Source of the DNA: Nitratiruptor sp.
GTDB taxonomy: Bacteria; Campylobacterota; Campylobacteria; Campylobacterales; Nitratiruptoraceae
Assembly (NCBI GenBank): GCA_015494505.1
Contig: WGBB01000197.1
Location: 1-6,016 of the forward strand
Length of the DNA stretch: 6,016 nt
Direction: 5' to 3'
Every line of letters begins with the position of its first letter. Position 1 is the first letter of the stretch. The translations under genes and the position numbers were made by a program. Shown here one piece after another: positions 1-4,494 of the stretch. Under the pieces are notes generated by a model. The model was given only the letters and a program-made list of their open reading frames with translations, was not told where the DNA came from and did no database searches.

Positions 1-1
1 A

Positions 2-517
2 ATAGCGCAGGTCAAAAAAGGCGCCATCTACATCATCGCCAACCGCACGGCGCCAAACACCGTCACAGTCAAAGGCAAAGGCGCCCTCATCGTAGCCGAG
101 GAAGACCCCCTCTTGCGAGAAATTTTCGACAGCGCCGGTCTTAAATACAAAATGCCCGCCGACATAGACAAAGCGATATGGCAAAAGTATCTCTTCATCG
201 CCGCCACCGCAGCGCTCACTACACTCTACAATGCCGATTTTGGCACAATCGCCAAAGAGCACAAAGAGGAGTTTCGCAATCTTTTAGAAGAGATCGTCCG
301 CATCGCGCAAAATGAAGGCGTCGCACTCGGCGGAGAAGATGTAGCCAAAGCCACAGAGCTTTTGGAAAAATCCCCGCCCCACTCTAAAACCTCCATGCAG
401 CTCGATTTCGAAGCGGGTGGTCCTACGGAGCTAGACAACCTCATCGGCTATCTCGCTCCAAAAAGCGCGAAATTCGAAAATATCTACAAAGAGTTGCTAC
501 AAAGAGTCTCGCAATAA
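2..517 (+). CDS. panE: Ketopantoate reductase (PanE/ApbA) family protein, C-terminal part, truncated by window edge
   Basis: Seen: an open frame enters from the left edge and ends at TAA 515-517, giving 171 visible residues. The family is usually about 290-310 residues, so roughly the first 130, including the NAD(P)-binding Rossmann motif, lie outside the window. The fragment covers the end of the nucleotide-binding domain and the helical C-terminal domain. Signature positions: W60-Q-K62, where K62 matches the catalytic lysine (E. coli PanE K176), and S131 with E143 in a PTELDNLIG segment, matching S244 and E256 with identical spacing. Family knowledge: PanE reduces 2-dehydropantoate to pantoate with NADPH in the cytoplasm, for pantothenate and CoA synthesis. 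Odd: the positions matching pantoate-contacting N180, N184 and N194 are I66, A70 and F80, so it may be a paralogue with another 2-keto acid substrate. The family is secure, the exact substrate is not. An internal TTG at 113 should not be taken as the start, because homology extends upstream of it. Its 3' end overlaps the convergent EAL-HDOD gene. Confidence 0.85.
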   Translation: MAQVKKGAIYIIANRTAPNTVTVKGKGALIVAEEDPLLREIFDSAGLKYKMPADIDKAIWQKYLFIAATAALTTLYNADFGTIAKEHKEEFRNLLEEIVRIAQNEGVALGGEDVAKATELLEKSPPHSKTSMQLDFEAGGPTELDNLIGYLAPKSAKFENIYKELLQRVSQ

Positions 518-1689
518 AGGCCTGCCAAACGTTGCTGCTCTAGTCCTAAAACCGATACACTTTCTATATCATCGAAATTTCCCTTCTCGAAACTCTGTGC
601 AATTTCGAGCAGCTTCGCATAATCGTTCGATCCTCCGAGCAACGCCTCTTCCACCTCTTTATCCAAAAAGCGCATCTTCGCCAGCGCCTCCTCTTTGCTC
701 ATACCAAGCATCGTCTCCACAAGTGAAAGCACTCCCGTGAGATACGCTTTTTCACTATCGAGTCCGATAGCAACGGCCATTTTGGACATAAACTCTGCGC
801 GCACCTTGACGCTTTGCAGCACTGCGTTGTTGTCCGGGTCCGGCTCGTTTTTGGCGTAGAGCATCAGAAGCAGCCATTTGCGCAGATTTTGCACACCTAT
901 GTAAAGAAGCGCTTGCTGCACGCTAGAGATTTGTCTGCGCAGCGCGAAAAAACCGGAGTTGATGAGTCGCAGCAGCGTCACCGCCAAATCGGGCTCGCTC
1001 TTGATAGCCTCGGCTATCTTTTGGGTCTGGTCGGGATCGATATTGAGGATTTCGAGGATTTTGAGTTTGGCCGGAGAGACGGTTTTGGTGCTATGGAGTT
1101 CGGGTTTTGCGAAGTAGTAACCCTGGAAGAGCGTAAAGCCCATATTTTTTAGCTCTTCATACTCCTCTTTGGTCTCCACCTTTTCGGCTAGAGGCTCTGC
1201 ACCGCTTTTTCGCACAATCTCCAGAGCCCTGGGCAAAACGGCTTTGTCTGTACCTTTGTCTAAGATATCGAATTTGACGATATCGAAAAACTCTATGAAC
1301 TCTTCGAGATGCGAGAGACTCTTTTCATTGCACACGTAATCATCCAGCGCCAGCCTCAGTCCGCTCTCGCGCGCCTTTTCTAAAAGCGGTGTAGCACCGG
1401 CCAGATCGACGCTTTCGAGCACTTCGACGATGAAGTTGCTCTTGGGCAAAATATCGAGAATCTGGCTTGAGAGCATCCTCGCATCCACGTTGATAAAACC
1501 CTTTTTATGCACCAAAAGTTCATCGAAATCCACGGAATTAAAGAGTGCCACGAGGGTATGGCTCGTAGCGTGCAGGTCATCTATCGCTCCCTGGGGCGGG
1601 CTGCTAGGTCGATAGAGCAGCTCATAGCCGTAGATTTTTTCCTTTTCGTCCAAAATCGGCTGTCTCGCCAAAAAGAGTTCGGTATGCAT
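484..1689 (-). CDS. EAL-HDOD domain signalling protein (YuxH/CdgJ-like)
   Basis: A 401-residue cytoplasmic protein with no membrane segment. Residues about 3-197 form an EAL-type domain: the signature reads YELLYR (E23-L-L in place of EAL), N67 in INVDARML, E89 in FIVEVLES, D116-D117, K139-F-D141, E169 and E172 in LAEKVET, and Q189 in FQGYYFAKP. Residues about 205-390 form an HDOD domain, with the typical LLRLINSGFF (240-249), the SS pair at 255-256 and the LYIGVQNLRKW region (262-272). Known for the family: EAL domains hydrolyse cyclic di-GMP, HDOD domains act in signalling and scaffolding, and members of this two-domain type affect motility or biofilm. Odd: after D116-D117 the usual DDFGxGxSS loop is DDYVCNEKSL and the glycine of AEGVET is K170, so hydrolysis may be weak or lost although most metal-ligand positions remain. 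Start: ATG at 1689 is chosen over GTG 1707 because AGGAG lies just ahead and it overlaps the prlC stop as TGATG. Last gene of the HIT-prlC operon. Confidence 0.88.
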   Translation of the reverse strand: MHTELFLARQPILDEKEKIYGYELLYRPSSPPQGAIDDLHATSHTLVALFNSVDFDELLVHKKGFINVDARMLSSQILDILPKSNFIVEVLESVDLAGATPLLEKARESGLRLALDDYVCNEKSLSHLEEFIEFFDIVKFDILDKGTDKAVLPRALEIVRKSGAEPLAEKVETKEEYEELKNMGFTLFQGYYFAKPELHSTKTVSPAKLKILEILNIDPDQTQKIAEAIKSEPDLAVTLLRLINSGFFALRRQISSVQQALLYIGVQNLRKWLLLMLYAKNEPDPDNNAVLQSVKVRAEFMSKMAVAIGLDSEKAYLTGVLSLVETMLGMSKEEALAKMRFLDKEVEEALLGGSNDYAKLLEIAQSFEKGNFDDIESVSVLGLEQQRLAGLYCETLCSNSL

Positions 1690-3635
1690 CACTCTCCTAT
1701 TCCGCACAGTTTCAAAAGCGCCTCGCTATCGGGTTTGCGTCCCGCAAAGGCTTCGAAGCTCTCCATCGCTTTGCGGCTGCCTCCCTTGCACAGCACCTCT
1801 TGGAGATAACTATCGGCAATTTCGTCGTTGTATATACCGTTATCCACAAACATAAAAAACGCATCGGCGCTCAGCACCTCGGCCCACTTGTAGCTGTAGT
1901 AGCCTGCAGCGTAGCCTCCGGCGAAGATATGGCTAAAGCCCCATTGGAATTTATTGTAGCTTGGAGGTTTTAGCACGCTCACCTCGTCGCGCACGCGATT
2001 CAGCACCTCCTGCACATCCACGGGATACTCCATATGCACGAGCATGTCGAAGAGGCCAAACTCGAGCTGGCGCAGCATCGCCATGGCGCTTTGGAAGTTT
2101 TTGGCCCTTTTAAGCCGCGCCACCATCTCGCTGGGAATTTGCTCGCCCGTTTGGTAGTGCTTGGCAAAAAGTCCCAGTACCTCCTCTTCGTAGGCGAAAT
2201 TTTCCAAAAACTGGCTGGGAAACTCCACCGCATCCCACTCCACGCCGGCTATGCCACTCACGGCCGGCTCTTTGACTTCGCTAAGCAGATGGTGCAGCGC
2301 ATGACCCATTTCGTGAAAAAGCGTCACCACGTCATCGGGGCGCAGGAGGCTTGGCTGGGTATCGGTAGCTGGAGCGAAGTTTGCCACGATGTAGGCTATG
2401 GGGTAGACCACCTCACCCTTTTCGTCGATATGGTGTGTGAGCCACTCATCCATCCAGGCTCCGCCGCGCTTGCCTTCCCTGGCTTCTAAGTCGAGATAGA
2501 GCCTGCCTACGAGTCTATGCGGAAGCGTGATTTCATAACAGGCCACACTCTCGTGCCACACTGGCGTCTCGATGCGCTGGAAGCTGAGGCCGAAGAGCTT
2601 GTGCAAAAAGCTAAAGAGCCCCTGCACCGTCGCCTCTTTTTCGAAATAGGGCTTGTACTCCTCATCATCCACGTTGTAGCGTGCCTTTTTTAGCTTTTCG
2701 CTCCAGTAGGCCAGGTCGAAGGCTTGCAGCTCTTCGCTAAATCCTTGCTCTTTAGCAAAGGCTTTGAGCTCTTCTAGTTCCCTTTCAGCCTGCGGTTTGC
2801 TGCGCTGTGCCAGATAGCGCAAAAACTCCACCACCTCTTCGGGGCTTTCGGCCATTTTGGTCTCGAGGCTCAGCTGCGCATAGTTATCAAACCCCAAAAT
2901 CTCGGCCTTCTTGGCTCGCAGCGCCAAGATTTCGTCGATGAGTTTCTCGTTTTCGGGCGCTCTGGTGACGTAGGCCTTGTAGAGCTCTTCGCGCTTGGCG
3001 CGATTGGGTCCGTAGGTCATATAGGCGATGTAGCTTGGCTGCTTGAGGGTGAAGCGATAGCCCTCTTCGCACTTGGCGGCCTCTTTGAGGCTTTCTGGCA
3101 TCCCCGCCACATCCTCTTGGCCGACGATCATCTCGTAGCTGTCGGTAGCTTTGAGGAGATTTTGGCCGAACCGGCTGGTCAGTTCGCTCAGGCGAACGTT
3201 TATCTTTTTGAGCTCGTTTTTGAGCGCTTCAGGCAGTGCTACACCACTGAGCTCAAACTCGATGAGCATATCTTCGAGCACTTTTCTTCGCTCACCCTCA
3301 GGCTCTTCACGCTCTAAAATCTCGCGAAGCGCCGCGTAGATCCGCTCGTTTTGGCCGATTTCGGTGTGGTAGCGGCTCAGATGCGGCAAAAGCTCGTTGT
3401 AGACGCCCTCGATTTTTGGCGTGTTCTTCACATGCGCAAGATGCGAGATGGGACTGAAGTAAAAGCCCAGTTTCTCTTCCATCAGCTGCAGCGGGCGCAC
3501 GAAATTGTCGTAAGTTTTTTCCTCTAACTCCAAAAGCTCTTGAATCTTTTTCCTATTCTCTTCTATGGTCGCTAAAACCAGGTCTCTTTGTGCTTCGATA
3601 TTCTCTTCGCTCGCTCGAAACTCAGGAAATGTCAT
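1689..3635 (-). CDS. prlC: M3 family zinc oligopeptidase (oligopeptidase A / PrlC type)
   Basis: A 648-residue cytoplasmic metallopeptidase of about the usual length (E. coli OpdA is about 680). Seen: the zinc motif HEMGH at 441-445 (H441, H445 ligands, E442 general base) followed by GVEWDAVEFPSQFLENF, in which E471 is the third zinc ligand. The spacing matches oligopeptidase A rather than thimet oligopeptidase, which is one residue shorter. Near the C-terminus, FSHIFAGGYAAGYYSYKWAE (567-586) is the glycine/tyrosine-rich substrate-binding loop of the family. The N-terminal half is a charged, helix-rich lid domain as in other M3 enzymes. Family role: cleavage of short peptides released by ATP-dependent proteases and of cleaved signal peptides. 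No signal sequence is seen. Start: ATG 3635 follows a strong GGAGG with 7-nt spacing and overlaps the HIT stop as ATGA. The stop TGA overlaps the next start. PepF-type oligoendopeptidase is the alternative, but the WDAVEFPSQ pattern and the length favour PrlC. Confidence 0.93.
   Translation of the reverse strand: MTFPEFRASEENIEAQRDLVLATIEENRKKIQELLELEEKTYDNFVRPLQLMEEKLGFYFSPISHLAHVKNTPKIEGVYNELLPHLSRYHTEIGQNERIYAALREILEREEPEGERRKVLEDMLIEFELSGVALPEALKNELKKINVRLSELTSRFGQNLLKATDSYEMIVGQEDVAGMPESLKEAAKCEEGYRFTLKQPSYIAYMTYGPNRAKREELYKAYVTRAPENEKLIDEILALRAKKAEILGFDNYAQLSLETKMAESPEEVVEFLRYLAQRSKPQAERELEELKAFAKEQGFSEELQAFDLAYWSEKLKKARYNVDDEEYKPYFEKEATVQGLFSFLHKLFGLSFQRIETPVWHESVACYEITLPHRLVGRLYLDLEAREGKRGGAWMDEWLTHHIDEKGEVVYPIAYIVANFAPATDTQPSLLRPDDVVTLFHEMGHALHHLLSEVKEPAVSGIAGVEWDAVEFPSQFLENFAYEEEVLGLFAKHYQTGEQIPSEMVARLKRAKNFQSAMAMLRQLEFGLFDMLVHMEYPVDVQEVLNRVRDEVSVLKPPSYNKFQWGFSHIFAGGYAAGYYSYKWAEVLSADAFFMFVDNGIYNDEIADSYLQEVLCKGGSRKAMESFEAFAGRKPDSEALLKLCGIGE
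1694..1698 (-). promoter_or_regulatory. Shine-Dalgarno site deciding the EAL-HDOD start
   Basis: AGGAG on the minus strand (1698-1694) lies 4 nt before ATG 1689. The spacing is short but usable. The in-frame GTG at 1692 would sit on top of it, and GTG 1707 lies upstream of it, so ATG 1689 is favoured. The site lies within the 3' end of prlC. Confidence 0.65.
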
Positions 3636-4000
3636 AACCCCTCCTCCAAATCTTTTCGCACTCTTTCGATAAACTCCGCTATATCTGGAAGCTCCAGATG
3701 CGCCTCGCGGCGTTTTTCACCCCAGACGGGGTTGGGAAAGTAGCTGTCGTTTTTGAAGCGTGCCTGCACGTGCCAATGCACTTGCGGCAGCATATTGCCA
3801 AAGGATGCGATGTTGATCTTGTCGGGATTGAAGTAGTCAATCATCGCACGTTCGATGATGTCGATGGCTTTGAGGATCTCCTCCTTCGTCTCTTTGTCGC
3901 ATTCGCTCCACTCTTTGCAGCTTCGCTTGGCAAAAACTTTGAGCCACGGGATTTCGAAAGGTTCTACTTCGATAAAAATCTTGTCGTTTTCAAAAACCAT
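3632..4000 (-). CDS. HIT family protein (histidine triad, H-x-H-x-Q variant)
   Basis: A 122-residue cytoplasmic protein, normal for a single-domain HIT protein. The triad region reads LPQVHWHVQARF (71-82): H75 and H77 are present, but the third position is Q79, as in Ap4A-hydrolase-like and GalT-like branches of the superfamily. The upstream INIASFGNM segment (63-70) is where the family carries the conserved asparagine contacting phosphate, here probably N69. By family knowledge H77 is the likely nucleophile that forms a nucleotidyl intermediate, so the protein probably hydrolyses or transfers nucleotides such as dinucleoside polyphosphates or AMP conjugates. The exact substrate cannot be read from the sequence. 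Start: ATG 4000 has an AGGA 6 nt upstream. First gene of the minus-strand operon. Its stop overlaps the prlC start as ATGA, so the two are probably translationally coupled. C28 and C34 are the only cysteines, so there is no sign of the extra zinc site of some HIT proteins. Confidence 0.85.
   Translation of the reverse strand: MVFENDKIFIEVEPFEIPWLKVFAKRSCKEWSECDKETKEEILKAIDIIERAMIDYFNPDKINIASFGNMLPQVHWHVQARFKNDSYFPNPVWGEKRREAHLELPDIAEFIERVRKDLEEGL
3643..3647 (-). promoter_or_regulatory. Shine-Dalgarno site for prlC
   Basis: On the minus strand a purine run (GGAGGAGGGG, 3647-3638) includes GGAGG 7 nt before ATG 3635. It lies inside the last codons of the HIT gene and supports the chosen start and the ATGA coupling. 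Confidence 0.8.
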
Positions 4001-4004
4001 CTAA

Positions 4005-4011
4005 CTTCCTT
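4005..4011 (-). promoter_or_regulatory. Shine-Dalgarno site for the HIT gene
   Basis: AAGGAAG on the minus strand (4011-4005) with the AGGA core 6 nt before ATG 4000. It supports the HIT start and sits in the short divergent intergenic region. Confidence 0.7.
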
Positions 4012-4017
4012 TGTGAA

Positions 4018-4049
4018 TTTAGATTTTATCAAAAAATTGATGCTACAAT
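4018..4049 (+). promoter_or_regulatory. Candidate sigma-70 promoter for thioredoxin-acs
   Basis: An extended -10 element TGCTACAAT sits at 4041-4049 (TACAAT at 4044-4049, five of six to consensus, with TG one base ahead). No good -35 is seen; TTTAGA at 4018 is weak and 20 nt away. Campylobacterota promoters often lack a clear -35. Transcription would start near 4056, giving a leader of about 19 nt that carries the AAGG site. Inferred from motif and position only. Confidence 0.5.
4023..4030 (-). promoter_or_regulatory. Candidate -10 element for the HIT-prlC-EAL/HDOD operon
   Basis: Read on the minus strand, GATAAAAT covers 4030-4023, with TAAAAT (4028-4023) matching the -10 consensus at five of six bases. 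A run of T (minus strand) lies just upstream and no convincing -35 is present at 16-18 nt. Transcription would begin near 4016, about 15 nt before the HIT start. It faces away from the thioredoxin promoter, and the two -10 hexamers are only 15 bp apart. Confidence 0.4.
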
Positions 4050-4074
4050 ATTCCAAATCGCAAGAAAGGCAGGT

Positions 4075-4491
4075 ATGAAAAAGATAGTCTTGCTCCTCTT
4101 TGCAGCACTCTCACTTTTTGCCGCAATCGATTGGCGCACAAACTTTGACAAAGCCTACAAAGAGGCACAAGAGGCACACAAGCCGCTCTTTGTCTTTATC
4201 GAACGGCGCCACCCACCATGCCACTGGTGTGAAAAGATGAAGCACACGACGCTGAGCGACGCCAATATTTCCAACTATATCAACAAACACTTTATTCCGG
4301 TAAAATTGGAAAAATCCACATCCATCTACCCCGACGAACTCTACCCCAACTACGTCCCCACGATGTATGTAATCACCGGCGACAAAGTTATCAAGACCAT
4401 CGTAGGGTACTGGGATGTTCACGACTTTTCCAGCGACCTTGCCGACGTAGAACGCTATCTTAGCAACGAATCAAACACATCAAAGGAGTAA
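4075..4491 (+). CDS. Secreted thioredoxin-fold protein with CHWC active site
   Basis: A 138-residue protein. Residues 1-17 form a short Sec signal peptide (KK then a Leu/Ala/Phe core, MKKIVLLLFAALSLFAA), with likely cleavage around residue 16-18, so the mature part of about 120 residues should be periplasmic. Signal peptidase I is assumed, since no lipobox cysteine follows. The thioredoxin fold is shown by the PLFVFIE strand (37-43), the redox motif C49-H-W-C52 followed by the EKMKHTTL helix, the strand IPVKLE (74-79), and the cis-proline P95 in YVPTMYVI. The CHWC motif and the KMKHTTLSDANISNYINKHFIPV pattern place it with the DsbD-gamma/SoxW/DUF255-like thioredoxins, which mostly act as thiol reductants, for example in cytochrome c maturation or repair of oxidised proteins. 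The partner here is unknown. It is first in a plus-strand pair: acs starts 3 nt after its stop and the acs ribosome site lies inside its last codons. The start has only a weak AAGG 5 nt upstream. Confidence 0.87.
   Translation: MKKIVLLLFAALSLFAAIDWRTNFDKAYKEAQEAHKPLFVFIERRHPPCHWCEKMKHTTLSDANISNYINKHFIPVKLEKSTSIYPDELYPNYVPTMYVITGDKVIKTIVGYWDVHDFSSDLADVERYLSNESNTSKE
4483..4488 (+). promoter_or_regulatory. Shine-Dalgarno site for acs inside the thioredoxin gene
   Basis: AAGGAG ends 6 nt before the acs ATG at 4495 and forms the last two sense codons (Lys-Glu) of the upstream gene. It fixes the acs start and supports co-transcription of the pair. Confidence 0.8.
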
Positions 4492-4494
4492 ATC

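Noticed and set aside
486..560. A rho-independent terminator between the convergent genes.
   Set aside because: Only trivial short palindromes such as AGGCCT are present; there is no stable stem followed by a T-run on either strand.
814..1152. A 112-codon plus-strand open frame inside the EAL-HDOD gene.
   Set aside because: It is opposite the conserved HDOD and EAL segments and shows no domain of its own.
1690..1707. GTG at 1707 as the start of the EAL-HDOD gene.
   Set aside because: It would add six residues (MRNRRV) before the conserved start and lacks a ribosome site, whereas ATG 1689 has AGGAG and a TGATG overlap.
2034..2489. A 151-codon plus-strand open frame inside prlC.
   Set aside because: It lies opposite the zinc-site region of prlC, where the minus strand encodes HEMGH and the EFPSQ motif. 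It is a codon-bias shadow.
3698..4078. A 126-codon plus-strand open frame over the HIT gene and intergenic region.
   Set aside because: The minus strand encodes a clear histidine-triad protein with a good ribosome site. The plus frame has no recognisable domain and overlaps the thioredoxin start.
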